From Rana temporaria (taxonomy: Eukaryota > Chordata > Amphibia > Anura > Ranidae), in the NCBI RefSeq assembly GCF_905171775.1, contig NC_053491.1, positions 223,920,486 through 223,984,485 of the forward strand: a stretch of DNA of 64,000 nucleotides, written 5' to 3'. Below are positions 24,701-39,700 of the stretch, in pieces (position 1 is the stretch's first letter; every line of letters begins with the position of its first letter). The notes beneath the pieces are model-generated. The model was not told the origin of the DNA. It worked only from the letters and a program-made list of their open reading frames with translations, and did not search any database. The translations under genes were made by a program, and so were the position numbers.

Positions 24701-27700
24701 GTCTCATAACTCGCTTCTGGGCATGCGCAGGTTTAAAACGTCGTTTAAGCCCACACACGATAATTTTTTACAAGCCGAAAAACGACATTTAAAAAACGAC
24801 ATAAAAAAATGCAGCATGTTCGAATTTTTTTTTTTGTCATTTTTCAGAAGCCGAAAAACGATGTGAAGCCCACACGCAGTGATTTTAAATGACGTTTTTA
24901 AAAATGTCATTTTTTTTCATGCCGAAAAACGACCGTGTGTACGCGGCATAATGCTTTCTCCCAATCACAGAGGTTACTTTTTTCAGTGTTCAAGTTCAAG
25001 GAAACAGAATTAACATGATCAAGCTGTTAGATGATCATTTGGGTGTTTTGCTTCTGGCATCGCTGTCATCTGCTATTATCAAATGTTGACTGCTTAGGCT
25101 GATGTCATCGGTGCAATCCTGCTACTGGCGAGAAATTGCCAGTGGCAGTATTGCTATGAAGAACATAACAACGTTAATTCTCACCTACTTGCATGTGTTG
25201 ATGCCTCGCCAGCTGTATGAGCAAGGCATTGTTCTCTTGATGCCGGTTTACGTTCTACAGAGCTATCGGTATTAAGGAGTGATGACTTTCTGCCAAAGCC
25301 AGCATGGCAGTGACACATACAGAAGCAGGTGAGTGTTCTCATCGCACATCAGCCTCAGGCCCAGTACACACGTCCGAGGAACTCGACGGGCAAAACTCAT
25401 CGTTTTGCTCGTCGAGTTCCGTGTTGAAGCCGCCGAGGATCTCGGCGAGCCAACTTTCCTCATTGAACAACGAGGAAATAGAGAACATGTTCTCTATTTG
25501 GCTCGACGAGGAACTCGTCGGCTTCCTCGGCCGAAAGTGTACACACGCCGGGTTTCTCGGCAGAATTCAGCTCCGATCGAGTTTCTGGCTGAATTCTGGC
25601 AAGAAACTCGGTCGTGTGTACGGGGCCTCAATCACAACAGTAGTGAGCAATTGTAACAGAACGATCACAAAACCCATTGTGAATTACCCAATATGCCATT
25701 GGACATCAAAATGATGCCATCATAAAGTAAAGCAGAAATTGTACTGTTGCTAACTATAGCAGTTTAGGTGTTGGCACCCATATTTTAAACCATATAAGAA
25801 AACTAAAACATTAAATTCACAATTTGCTATCTGTAACAGGTCCACTTTGCTCCAATATTCTGTATGCCATAGCCAAAATTATTTATTTTCCATAGTTTTT
25901 AGACATGATAATGAATTAACTGTAAGAACAAGGTTTGGATAATATATGACTGTTGAGCTTGTTCTACACTGAATTCAACTAAAGTGCTGATTATTGACTA
26001 CTAGGATTGGGATTTTTAATGCTGAGCCTTTAAAGGTAGATTGATTTATCCTGCTGTAGTAATATTATTTTATACCACTGCGATTTTACTAATCAGATGG
26101 GAACACTTTATCAGCAGCAGCTTAAAGGTTTTTATTATTTTTTTCTTAATACATCCACAGGGTTGTGATTGTACAGAACATGTGTACTTTCTGTTAATTA
26201 AAAACCCCTGTGGAACAAGGGAAAGCTTTTACATTGTAGAGCCCTTATTGTTTTGTGTTCTGCATTTTCCCTTGCCAAATTAATTTGCCCGATTCGACGG
26301 GGGGTCTATAACAGGCTGACTTTATTTTATTCATAGTAAAATGATTGTGTTCTTGGTGCTAATAATGATAATTTTAAAATATTTTTGCATAGGCAACGGG
26401 AGAAAAAGATTGCAGATCTCAGAGCAGAGAAACAAAGTTACAGCCCCGGCATGTGGAATGTCAACAGCATAATGCTTGGGGGTCTCGGGTCAGACCCACC
26501 TGTACAGGGTAATGTTATCTCTCAGATCTTTTGCTATAAGCTACACCACTAATACTAAAGAAGGCTTCATGTACACGGGACGTTTTTACAACCTCTCCTG
26601 AACGATTTTCCTTGACAGTTAGTAACCCACATTTAAATGTCAGTGTTGCCGCATTTACATGCCGCGTTTAGCTGTGTTTTGCCACATTTGGCCACGTTTT
26701 GCGTTTAGAAGTGTTTTTAACCACTTAAGGACCGCCTCCTGCATATATATGTTGGCAGAATGGCACGGCTGGGCACATCCACGTACAGGTACGTCCTGTA
26801 CTAGTACCCAGCCGTGGGTCGCGGGCGCACGCCCGCGGCACTCTCCTGCGACCCGGTCCGAAGCTCCAAGACCGCGGGACTCGCGGACCCGATCGCCGCT
26901 GGAGTCCCGCGATCGGTCCCCGGAGCTGAAGAACGGGGAGAGACGCGTGTAAACACTGCTTCCCCGTTCTTCACTGTGGCGGCAGCATCGATCGTGTCAT
27001 CCCTTTTATAGGGGGACACAATCGATGACGTCACACCTACAGCCACACCCCCCTACAGTTGTAAACACACTTCAGGTCACACATAACCCCACCAGCGCCC
27101 CCTGTGGTTAACTCCCAAACTGCAATTGTCATTTTCACAATAAACAATGCATTTTAAATGCATGTTTTGCTGTGAAAATGACAATGGTCCCAAAAATGTG
27201 GCAAAATTGTCCGAAGTGTCCGCCATAATGTCGCAGTCACGAAAAAAATCGCTGATCACCGCCATTAGTAGTAAAAAAAAAAAATTGATAAAAATGCAAT
27301 AAAACTATCCCCTATTTTGTAAAAGCTATACATTTTGCGCAAACCAACCAATAAACGCTTATTGCAATTGTATTTACCAAAAATAGGTAGAAGAATACGT
27401 AATTTTTTTTTTATATATTTTTGGGGGATATTTATTATAGCAAAAAGTTAAAAATATTGCATTTTTTTCAAAATTGTCGCTCTATTTTTGTTTATAGCGC
27501 AAAAAATAAAAACTGCAGAGGTGATCAAATACCACCAAAAGAAAGCTCTATTTGTGGGAAAAAAAGGACGCCAATTTTGTTTGGGAGCCACGTCGCACGA
27601 CCGCGCAATTGTCAGTTAAAGCGACGCAGTCCCGATTTGCAAAAAGGGGCCTGGTCCTTTAGCTGCATTTTGGTCCGGGTCTTAAGTAGTTAAAAACTAA

Positions 27701-30700
27701 AAAAATATATATTTTTTTATTTCAGAATAGCCAAAAGTAAAAAAAATGGCTGTAAACTAAACCCGGCTAAAATCGAGTTACCACGTTTAGCCACGTTTAT
27801 AAGCGTTTGGCGCTTGAAATGCACTTAAACTCAGCTTCTGAACCCATTTTTTTTGCGTTCCAAAAAAAGTCTTTTAGCAGCAGCAATGTCCGTTTAGCAG
27901 CAGAAATGTACATGAGGCCTTAATGTCCATTGTGTAGATTGGCCTGATTGGTTGGAATATGTTGTATTTTTGAAATGTGGGGGCGGGCAAAGTCAGCAAT
28001 AGGAGCCAGTCTGGCTCTACTGCATGCACATGTGCTGGCAGTAAACATGCTGACAGCAGGACAGAGCAGAGAGGTGAGCATATCGGTGTCCTGCTGCTTT
28101 TTTACTGTCTAATCTAGGAATATGTTTAGGTCCTGCTGCAGTACCGTAGCTACAGTTGAGGTCCTAGACCTGGCAATGCTACCTGGCCTGTGTTTGATTT
28201 GGCTGTACATTATTAGAAATCATTTGACATGTAAGATCGTTTTTATATTGCCTTTCAGCTGTATATTTAGCTACTTTTCTGGAGTGTAGCTTTTAACTAT
28301 GTATGAGCATCTTTGAATATAAAAAAGAGCTTGGAAATCAGTTTTGTTTTGTTGCTTGACTAGGCAGGTGGGCATAAATAGGGAGGAGAAAGTGGGACAA
28401 ATAGAATTTAAATCAGCATTTGTAAAGTAATCCTGTACCCCAGATTCAATTTACAGCAATATTTAGGGAGCAAGCGGACATAAGGATCACCTGTGGTGAA
28501 ATGGTTAGTCCACCCCAAATCACCTGAAAGCTTCTTATATTTCTTGGGGAGTTTATGGGTGAGATCTCCAAACTTGAGTTTTTGGATCTTTATTTCATTT
28601 TGCATTATGTAGAATGTAACAGGAGGTACTGGGATGTACAAAGATAGGCAGGAACTCCCCAAAACTCACAGATGGACAAGGTTGAGGTGGGCATTGTGAA
28701 ACAGAAATCTCACTGTTAAGGCTCGTACACACGGTCGGACATCCAACAAAATTTCCCTTGGATTTTTGTCTTAATTGATTTGTCCGGTCACACCCATAGC
28801 ATACACACGGTCAGACTTTTCTGCAAACTTTTCAAAAAATTTCTCAACATGACGTGGTTTTTCTGCTCTTTTCTGCTCTTTACCGCCACCCTTTGGTTAA
28901 CTTCTGCTATTGTTGGTTGATTTTAACATTGGTTCTGAGCATGCGTATTTGTACTTTGTCCAAAAGTCCGATTGTTTGCTGTACACACGGTCGGACTAGG
29001 CACCATCGGACTTTTGTTGACGTAAAGTTGGTCCATTTGCAGACCAAACTTTTTGTCCGATGAAACCCGAAAAAGTTGGTCCGATGGAACGTACACACGG
29101 TCGGACAAATTGGAAAAGTTGAATATTTTGAAGTTGGTTGGCCAAAAGTCCGACCGTGTGTATGGGGCTTTAGAGTGTTCAAAAGGTAGACATAGCCAGG
29201 GGATTACTCAGTCAACCAGGCTACACCTATACTGTACTGTACTTTCACTATACTATCACTTGAGCGAACAGACCCTTTAAAACCTCCGTAAATGTTTATC
29301 TTATATGGTCACTTTAAAAAGGCCATGCACACACCAGGTGTGACAACTGTACGTTTATTTCTGTTGCGTGTTCAGATGGTTCCTCCCACTGCATCTCAAG
29401 CAAGGGTTGTCTTTGCGTTGCATTAAGACATCAATGACGGTAGATCTCTTACCTTAATGTGGCCAGAGAAAATTATCTGTCTGTGTCTATAGGCAATATA
29501 CACATTGGATACCTCAATTGGGTTGTTGTAACTGCATCCTTAGCATAGCTATTTAATCATAGCATTCTCTATACTATTGGTATAGATAAGCTCATCCACA
29601 CTGCTACTCAAAAGAGACAAATAGCTAGATTCAGAGAGACTTAGGCTGGCGTATCAGTAGATACGCCAGCCTAAGTCAGAATTTGCGTCGGCGCTAATTT
29701 AAGCGTATTCTGGTAACCAGATACGCTTAAATTAGGCTCAGATACGAGTGGCGTAAGTGTCTTACACCCTCATATCCTAAAGTGTAATTTTTAGGCTGAC
29801 CGCTAGGTGGCGCTTCCATTGCGGTCGGCGTAGAATATGTAAATCAGTAGATACGCCTATTCACGAACGTACGCCCGGCCGACACAGTACAGATACGCCG
29901 TTTACGTAACGCATTAGCAGGCCTAAAGTTATTCCATCAAATAGATGGAATAGTAATGTTAAGTATGGCCGCCATTCCCGCGTCGAAATTCGACGATCAC
30001 GTGACTTCATCAGGCTGATGAAGTCACGTGATCGTGACGATACGCGTCGGGATTGGTAGGCAGGACACACCACAGCATCTGACGAACGGACATACGAGTT
30101 CGCCGCTCGTAAGGATTGTTGCAGAGTTCCTGTATTTACATGTGAGTTTTAACTTTTGTTTTTAATAAAATCAGTTTACATTGCTGACTGGGCTATACTA
30201 TGGGTATGTTTCTTTCACCTCTTTCCCATCACAACGCCACCTGAGCGCTCCATCTGAGCCAATGAGAGAGGGATAGGAGTTACCATAAGCCCACAGCAGC
30301 TGAGACAGCGTTACACACTGAGAAATCCTGGGGAGACCAAAACAGCCAGCATCTGAACCCCGAGAACTAGTAGAAAGAAGCAGAGGAAAGATAGAGGGAC
30401 TGACGAGTGCGGTACTCGTGGATATGAGCCTGAGATCTCTCACCCACATGTGAGTGCACTCCCACCCGCCAAGATCCCAATTGCTAATATCTTTTTTGTG
30501 ACGGTATTTCACCATCAGCCTCTTTTTGTCCTTTTACTTTGTTTTTTCATGTTAAACATCGGATGGAGATTTACATGTGTTATTTGTGGACTGTAACCAT
30601 CTAGACCAGTTTGACCTGGACATATTGTGGTCAATTCGAGGTGAGCAGCTGGGTTCACCAAAGGTGTTTACATGTAACTTTGGTGTTGGCTCAACTATCC

Positions 30701-33700
30701 TATTTCACCTATATTACGGATCCAAGGGTCTCATATATATTTTCTTCAGAACTTTTTTCCGTGTTTCTTTTCTTAAAGTGTATCTTTTGCATTTTCATTT
30801 TTGATTTTTATTTTTACACAATACCTGCACCGTTGGAGATTAGGATTTATCTCTGTTTGGAGCACACCAATACACGGCAGGACTGCACTGGATCTGGACC
30901 TCCTCAGAGTGCAGATTTTTTCATTTTTTCATTAAGGACTATCCTTGTATTGGTTTCATTGCTATATATGCCTTATAATATTGTTCTCACTAAATAATAT
31001 TTTCACTAGTCACTTATAAACACTACCGCCCATTATACACTCCTTGCCCCACACTTTACAGCGCAAGTATTGTAATTTAATCTTTCTGTTTCACCTTAGT
31101 CTATCGAGGTAGACTTTTATATTTGCAGCAGTATTTTTAGTTTGTTCCCCTTCCCTTCACTTCTCAGACAGCGCAGGAGTTTACCCTATTTATATTTCTT
31201 CCCTAGAAGGTTTAGAAAATCTTAGTGATTTGCTTTATTAAATGTAACTGACACAGAATTTTATAATGACAAATTCTGGACACATCATAATGTGCTGATA
31301 GTAGCAGAGCTGTCAAAAAATCTCTGTTTCCATTGCTGGGGTTCAGGAACTTGAATAACAATACATATATATCTCTTCTTCAAAGTGTGTTGTTTGTACA
31401 ATTACAGTATGGCCATTTAATGAACCATTGTTTTCACCTGGCTTATTTTCAGATGCTGACTTGGAACTAAAAGGATCACTGAATACTTCATCTCAGGTAT
31501 TTTACAGTTCTTTAACCAATCTGCAGTACATTCTCCATAAACTCTCTCTAATGCCTTGTACACACGATCGGAATTTCCGATGGAAAAAGTCAGACGAAAT
31601 TTTTTCATCAGGTATTCCAATTGTGTGTGTGCCCCATCAGAGTTTTTTCCATTGGAAATTCCGATGGACTTTGAAAGAGAACGTGTTCTCTTTTTTTCCG
31701 ATGAAAAAAATTTCTATTGGAAATTCCGTTCGTCTGTATGGAACTCCGATGGAGAAAAAAACACTCATGCTCAGAATCAAGTCGACGCATGCTCAGAAGC
31801 ATTGAACTTAATTTTTCTCTGCTCGTCGTAGAGTTGTACATCACCGCATTTTGGACGGTCGGAATTTGGTGTGACAGTGTGTATGCAAGACAGCTTGAAT
31901 GGAATTCCGGTAGAAAAATCCATCTGAGTTTATCCCAACGTAAATTCCGATTGTGTGTACGGGGCAATAAGCAAATTACTGTATGTGTGAATACACTGTA
32001 CATTTTAGCACCAGACATATAAATATGTTTGAAAAACTGGCAAAGCAACTTTTTTCATCAAAGTCAAAGCTTTTCCCAAATTTTGGATGCCATATTTGAC
32101 TGCTGTGCCTTCCATAACGTAGTTACATACAGTGCCTATCTTACTGAACTAAATATCTATTAAAGAAGGTTCCTCATCATCTATGTGGGAATTCTCTGAG
32201 CTCTAACCAAGAATGAAAGCTTAGTTATACAGAGACAGCAAAGTTAACAGAAAAGGGCTATGAATGATTGGCCACTTTTTGTGGTAGTATGGTTTTCAGC
32301 ATTCTGAGTTTAACCAATGCTGATGGTAAGTGCAGCTCCGGCAGTTTCTTTCCTTGTTGGCAGAGACATCACTCTCTGGATTGCAATTATTAAGGATGGC
32401 ATTTAGACTATAGGTGAAGCACAGAATCCACTACTTAGTAAATAGAGTGCACCTGTGTGTAATTTCATCTCAGTATAAATACAGCTGTTCTGTTAAACCC
32501 TCAGAGGTTTGCTAGAGAACCTTAATGAACAAATAGCATCACAATGGCCAAGGAACACACCAGACAGGTCAGGGATAAAGTTGTGGAAAAGTTTAAAGCA
32601 GGGTTAGGTTATAAAAAAATATCCCAACCTTTGAACATCTCACAGAGCACTGTTTAATCCATCATCCGAAAATGGAAAGAGTATGACACAACTGCAAACC
32701 TACCAAGACATGACCGTTCACCTAAACTGACAGGCCGGGCAAGGAGAGCAATAATCAGAGAAACAGCCAATAGGCTCCTGGTAACTCTGGAGGAGCTGCA
32801 GAGATCCACAGCTCAGGTGTGAGAATCTGTTCTCAGGACAACTATTAGTCGTACACTCCACAAATCTGGCCTTTATGGAAGAGTGGCAAGAAGAAAGCCA
32901 TTGTTGAAAGAAAGCCATAAAAAGTCCAGTTTGCAGTTTGCGAGAAGCCATGTGGGGGACACAGCAAACATGTGGAAGAAAGTGCTCTGGTCAGATGAGA
33001 GCAAAATTTTACTGTTTGACCTAAAAGTAAAATGCTATGTGTGGCTGAAACTAACACTGCACATCACCCTGAAATCACCATCCCCACCGTGAAACATGGT
33101 GGTGGCAGAATCATGTTGTGGGGATGCTTTTCTTCAGCAGGGACAGGGACAGTTTTTAGTCAGAGTTCATTTCAAGGGGTATAAATACTTTTTCAAGGCA
33201 CTGTATAGGAATATTACTTACATATAGTAATTTATTTCTAGAGGATTTATTTTTTTGTTAATTTTATTTTTTTCTACATTTCTTTCTTACTATTATGCAT
33301 CCTCTTGTATTTATGCATTAAGGTAGATATACCTGCCAGCCATGTAGATCTTCAGAAGATGATAAATGCTATATGGAATGCACTTCACATACCAGAAGGC
33401 CAGCGGCTGGATATGGCTATTAAATATAGTTCCAATGAGTACAGAGATCGGCTGCCAGAGGTAAATGATTTGTATTTCTAAACATATCATTACACTTGTA
33501 GTTTAAGTTATCTAGAAACATTATATTTTCAATAGTGTTATTCAGGAGTGTATTGCTACAAAATGTTATTATTATTATCATACAGGCTCTATAAAGTTCC
33601 AACAGTTTTCACATCACTTTGGAATATTAAAGGAGATAGTACAATTACAATCCAATCCAATACAGGAGGGTTCAGAGGGCCATTAAGATACATTTTCCAT

Positions 33701-36700
33701 CATGACACAACACACCATGTTAATATGAATAATACAAACCAGTGTAAAAAAAAAAAATTATGTATAAAAATCAAAAATTAAATAAATCTTACATGCATAT
33801 AGCATAAGAATATATCAATCTCATAGTGCTAGATATAAAAATGTACAGCATGCAATGCACAATGAGTCCCCAATAGCCAAATGGTGCAATATCCCTCAAA
33901 TAACAAACAAATGCCATAAATAAAAAATAAAAAATACAAAGTGCAAATGAGACCAAAGCAATCAAATCCTAAACAAGGTGAGCAATTTGTGATCTTCTTT
34001 CCAAAATTCCCACTGTATGATGAAAGAAGCACTCCACCCAATGACAATTAAGTCTGTTTACCTGCTAGTCTTGGCCGCAATACTTATAGGAAGTCAATAC
34101 AGTGCGTTCCCCCAACAAAGGTGTCAGTGATGGCAAAATCTTCACTCTCCCTCTGCCATAGATGATCCCCAACTCATACCACCATGAAAAGAACATACAA
34201 ATCAAAAGGAACTAATAGTCCACCCTGGTGGATTTTATTTAACCACTTAAGACCCGGACCAAAATGCAGCAAAAGGACCTTGCCCCTTTTTGTGATTCGG
34301 CACTGCGTTGCTTTAACTTACAATTGCGCGGTCGTACGACGTGGCTCCCAAACAAAATTGGCGTCCTTTTTTTCCCACAAATAGAGCTTACTTTTGGTGG
34401 TATTTGATCACCTCTGCGGTTTTTATTTTTTGCGCTATAAACAAAAATAGAGCGACAATTTTGAAAAAAATATATTTTTTACTTTTTGCTATAATAAATA
34501 TCCCCCAAAAATATATAAAACATTTTTTTCCTCAGTTTAGGCCGATACATATTCTTCTACCTATTTTTGGTAAAAAAAATCGCAATAATGGCGATCAGCG
34601 ATTTCTTTTGTGACTGCGACATTATGGCGGACACTTCGGACAATTTTGACACATTTTTGAGACCATTGTCATTTTCACAGCAAAAATGCATTTAAAATGC
34701 ATTGTTTATTGTGAAAATGACAATTGCAGTTTGGGAGTTAACCACAGGGGGCGCTAATGGGGTTATGTGTGACCTGAAGTGTGTTTACAACTGTAGGGGG
34801 GTGTGGCTGTAGGTGTGACATCATCGATTGTGTCCCCCCTATAAAAGGGATGACACAATCGATGCTGCCGCCACAGTGAAGAAAGGGGAAGCCGTGTTTA
34901 CACAGCTCTGTGCCCCCACCCCAAAGCAACTTGTCCTCATGTTGATAGGGACAAGGACCTCTTCCCAACAACCCTGGGCAGTGGTTGTGGGGCTCTGCAG
35001 GCAAGGGGTTTCTCGGAATCTGGAAGTCACTTTAACAAGGTGGCCCCCAGATCCCAACCCCCATGTGAATGAGTATGGGGTACATTATACCCCTACCCAT
35101 TTACCCCAAAATAAAATAGTGTAGTGTAAAAAAAAGGGACAGTTTTGACAAGTCCTTTATTAAAAATCTTCCTCCGGTCTTCTCCCTCTGTTCTTTTCCC
35201 TCTGTTCTTTTCCCTCTGTTCTCCCTCTGTTCTTTTCCCTCTGTTCTTTTCCCTCTGTTCTTCTCCCTCTGTTCTTCTCCCTCCAGACTTCTCCCTCCAG
35301 ACTTCTCCCTCCGGTCTTTTTCCTGTGGTATCCTTCCTCCGGTCTTCTCCACCACCGACCTGATCCTCCCCTGTCATTATGCCAGCTCCGCTCTCTGCCG
35401 GTTTTTACATGGGGCGTGGCCATTCGGCAGTGGCGGATGCTCATTGGGGATTCACAGGCGCCGCACAACATAATCAATGTGCCTGGCCCCTAATCTACAT
35501 GCAGGGTGCCGGACGCATGGATTTATATCGATATTCTTTTTTAGAAGCACATAATTAGAACCTAAGGCTCTAATTGGCTTAAAAAAAGGGTGGGCTGGGG
35601 GCTCAGGAAATGCGCCCTGAGCCCACCACGTTGTGTGACATTAGCAAATTAATATTTGCTAATGTCTTCCTGTTTCTCCTCCTGGCCAATTAGGAAGCGG
35701 GTCCTGACACTCCCATTGGCCGGGAGTCCGAAGACCCAATTGGTCGGAAAGAAAAGCGACAGCCGGGACATGGAGGAGATGGAGGGGGAAGCCGCAGCGG
35801 AAGCTGTGACCTGCACGGGGTAAGTGTGGGGCTGATGGGGACCTGGTGGGCGAGAGGGCGAGCCGGCGTCCGGTAGAGGGGGTGGGCAGTGTTGTCAATG
35901 GTGTGCGGTGGCGGGCTTGAGCGATGGGGAGGGGGGTCTGTGGTCAGGTCTGTCTGCCGCCCCCTTGTGACATCACCATGAGACCCCGCCTTGTGCCGTA
36001 ACATGCCATCACAAGGGGTGGGGTCTCATGGTGATATCAGCGGATGGCCATGGGGGGCTTCCAGATTCCAATAAGCCCCCCGCCCGTAGACCCCCACAAC
36101 CACCGCCCAGGGTTGTCAGGAACCGGCCCTTGTCTCCATCAACAGTGCTTTGCGGTGGGGGGCACAGAGACCCCCCTGCCCCAAAGCACCCACCCCCATG
36201 TTGGAAGCATGTGGCATGGAATGGTCCAGGGGGGGGGGGGCGCTCGCTTTCCTGACTTACCAGGCTGCTTACTCGGATAAGGGTCTGTTATGGATTTTGT
36301 GGGGGACCCCACACTGTTTTCTTCTTAAATTTTGGCATGGGGTTCCCCTTCAAGATCCTCAGAGCACAAGTCGCACCACAAGTCGGATCATGATGATCTG
36401 ACTTGAATGTGACTTCTATTCAAATCAATGGGCTGAAAGTCGGATTAGTTAAGATGGCTTTCATAGGGAACCATTGATTTTGAATAGAGGCAGAGAAACT
36501 CCGCTAAAAGCTAATGTGGCTAAACGCGCATTAACGCCAATGCAAAAAGCTACTAAAGGCGTGTTTTTACAGTTGCCTTTTCCTGGCATGGGGCTTTGTA
36601 GCTTGTTTGCTTTGTGTCTCTGGATATTGTAACATTGCTACCATATTTTAAAACTAAAGCTATCCTTAAGATATTACATTGTAATACTAGTATGGCTACT

Positions 36701-39700
36701 CAGAACTCTTTACATTATTTGTAAACTGCTGCAATTCCAAGTTCCTTTTTAAGTTTCCAAAATGCCTGTTTTGGTAGAACAGGGAAGCAATAATGGGGTT
36801 GCAGAGGTCATGGGTTAGATATGACAGAGGCCCTGATTGATCAGGCTGTGATTGCATTTAGGACATGCTAAAGTGACCTCTCAAGCAATGTTGTATGTCA
36901 GTGGTTCTCAACCTTTCTAGTGCTGTGACCCCTTGATAAAATTTCCAAAGTTGTGGGGACCCCTAACAGTAATATTATTATTAGTGGGTTGTCAGCACCC
37001 AAGGCAAGACAAGTAATTTGTGCCCCTAACCCACTGATATTTAGTGCTACCTAAGTCCCTTCAACTCATACAGTATTAATACCCCTTATGGTACATTTTA
37101 GGATGTACCACTCTTTCTCTTTGTTTTCCTTTAATCTCTCGCTTTTCATCATCCCTCTCTCTAGCCGTCTTTCTTGTTCTTTCTCTTATTCTTTCTCTTA
37201 CTTTTTCTTTGTTCCTCCCCCTCTTTTCTTTTCCTCTCCCTTCCATGTACTCTCTATTTGTATTCCTTCTCTTACTCCTTGTTGGGGGTGTGGGGAGAAT
37301 GGGATGAGTGGCAGTGCTGGTGGCGGGTTGGATAAGCCAACTTAGGTTCTCTTGATCAAGGTCATCTGCTGATTTGAGAACTGTAGTGAGGACTTTTAAT
37401 GGGAACTATAATCACAGGTAGTGTTACGCACTGTGTCCCCGGCTTCACTGTGTCTCCGACTTTGTGGTGTCTCGTAGCAGTGACACCTATGCCGAAATCA
37501 GGAGATAGGGTCTCCTCCAGCCCCTCCCACTTCACATTCCTCACCAGTCAGCTGACCTCTAGTCTCTGCCCCCCAGCCATGCCATGAACTGAATTGGTGG
37601 CTGCGAAGAGGCTGAGTGGGTGGCCGCGGGCTCCAGGAGCAGCCCAACTGGGTGGCCACAGGCTCCAGGGGCAGCCCTGCTGGGCAGCCGCGAAAAGGCT
37701 GGGAGAGCAGCGTGGGCTTCAGAAACAGCCCAGGATTCGGTGACCCTGGGCAAATCGTCATTTGACCCCCAAGGGGGTCCCGACCCCCAGGTTGAGAACC
37801 ACTGTTATATGTTTTGCCAAGGGACCTATTTTGTGCTCCTCTAGCCACCTTCTTGCCTGTTCTTTGGTCATTTGTCCAGATGCTTTTGACGACATCCACA
37901 TTGCTATGAGCATCTCTGTTACGCAAGACACATTTTATTGAAGAATGACATGTAAAAAAGTAAATTCAGTATCCTGTTTCATTTTTAAGGCAATACGGAT
38001 GTGGGAGAAAGCAGTATTACTCATCCAGAAAAGAGAAAAAATGTTAGCGGAGCTGGAGATGTTTGAGAGAGAGGCCTCTGATCCTAATAGATTCTTCGAC
38101 AAAGGTAAATTCATCATAATGTGAAATAAAGCATACAACAAACTGTAGTTACCCCAGATGTTCTTGCTGAATGCTGTATCAGTTTCCTGGTAGTGATGGG
38201 AATAGTTCTTGTATTGTAAGCAATAATCGTATATTGTGGAAGTGCAGAAATGAGCCATAACAAGTGTATTGAAACTGCTCAGTATTGACTTTAAGGATAA
38301 TGCAGCACACAAAAGAAAAAGTTCAGAGTAAAAGAATTGAACTATTAAAGTAGATGTAAATCCCATTCATGAAATTTGACCTAGGCACATATATATGTAG
38401 TGTTTACCTATCTCTCGCCAAAGCCCTGAGTCCCGAGTCTTTCTGCTGCTTCGTTTTTACTGTTATCAGCATGATAACTTCTGGCAAGTTCTCCGGGACG
38501 GGGAATAAAACCAGCCTGAAATGTGTGTCTTAGATGAGTGCTATGAATAGATTAGCAGATAGCTTGTCCTGTCACAGCACAGCTCTGAAAGTATCTTTGT
38601 TCTTCTGCCTATGTGGGGGGGGGGGGTGCCTTTCCTCCAATCAGCTGTCACACAGTGTAATCCAAGACTACACCCCTACTGCTGAATTAGGAAATCTAAT
38701 ACAATGTAAGAATTCTAAATAATATAGCAAGCTGAAGACAGCAGATATACATGTAACACGTATTTAGGGAGATTTGTTTTATCTCTGTGTATCATCTGAG
38801 GCTGTTCACTTCACTGGGTATAGGAGAGGGTTTAAATCCACTTTATGGTTATCCAGAAAGCAATGTGTAAAGTCATAAAATCTGCTCAGCCTACTTGTAA
38901 GCTTAAACCCCTACCTACTTACATACTTTATGCTGGATAAGACAGCAGCCTCTTTTCACATATTTCAGTTAATACTACTAGCCCCAGGTGTCAAACGGGA
39001 GCCCTCCAGCTGTTGTGAAACTACAAATCCCATGAGGCATTGCAAGGCTGATAGTTGCAAGCATGAATTCCACAGGCATGATGTAGTTCCGCAACAGCTG
39101 AACACCCTGCCTACTTTGTGCTGGGACAAGGCTACATTTGGCCCAATGAGAGGGAGGAACCATAAACCTTGGCGGCCTGTACATTAATGGGCTCAGAATC
39201 AGAATTTAGTGAATTCTAGCAACTGTAAAAACTTAGCTAGCACTGCAATCAGCAACACAAGACAACTGCCAGACTTGCAGCCATTCAATAGCTTGCTTGT
39301 GTTAAATGGGTGAATTTAAGTTTTTATGTTTGCGTAGAATGAACCTTTAAATATGAGATGATGCAGCAAAAGAAATTTCAATTTCGGGACAGTAAGATGC
39401 AAACATTGAATGCTAAGATGAAGGACTCACAAGCAATTTAATTCTCATAAGTAGCACAGTTGTAAATGGAACAGATTCACATTAACTAATGTCTCCACAA
39501 ACACATATACTTTCTGTCACTCCCCCACTGTTCTTTTCAGCAGCTGGGAGCAAGGCAAAGTCCCATGTAAGCTACAAGTCACTGGGGTTGTAGTTAAACA
39601 TGACTAGACATGTGCAGACTAGAAAAAATAGTTTTGTTTTGTTCTGGATAGATTCATTGTGTTACTCATTTATTTATTTATTTATTAATTAGGTTACAAT

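Noticed and set aside
30418..30450. GACTGACGAG near 30400 as a second hammerhead
   Set aside because: The GAAAC part and a closing stem I are missing.
32129..32140. TACAGTGCC as the left end of the Tc1 copy ending at 33203
   Set aside because: Only eight bases match the right TIR before the sequences diverge, so it is probably chance. The left boundary was left open.
35093..35477. 94-105 aa minus-strand ORFs rich in EGEEQREKNRGKR
   Set aside because: They are translations of the TCCCTCTGTTCTTT array in a repeat family; the same frame is seen at several offsets.
39010..39140. GAAACTACAAATCCCATGAG as a promoter
   Set aside because: The ZNF143-like word is common in dispersed frog repeats, and no CpG enrichment or exon follows.
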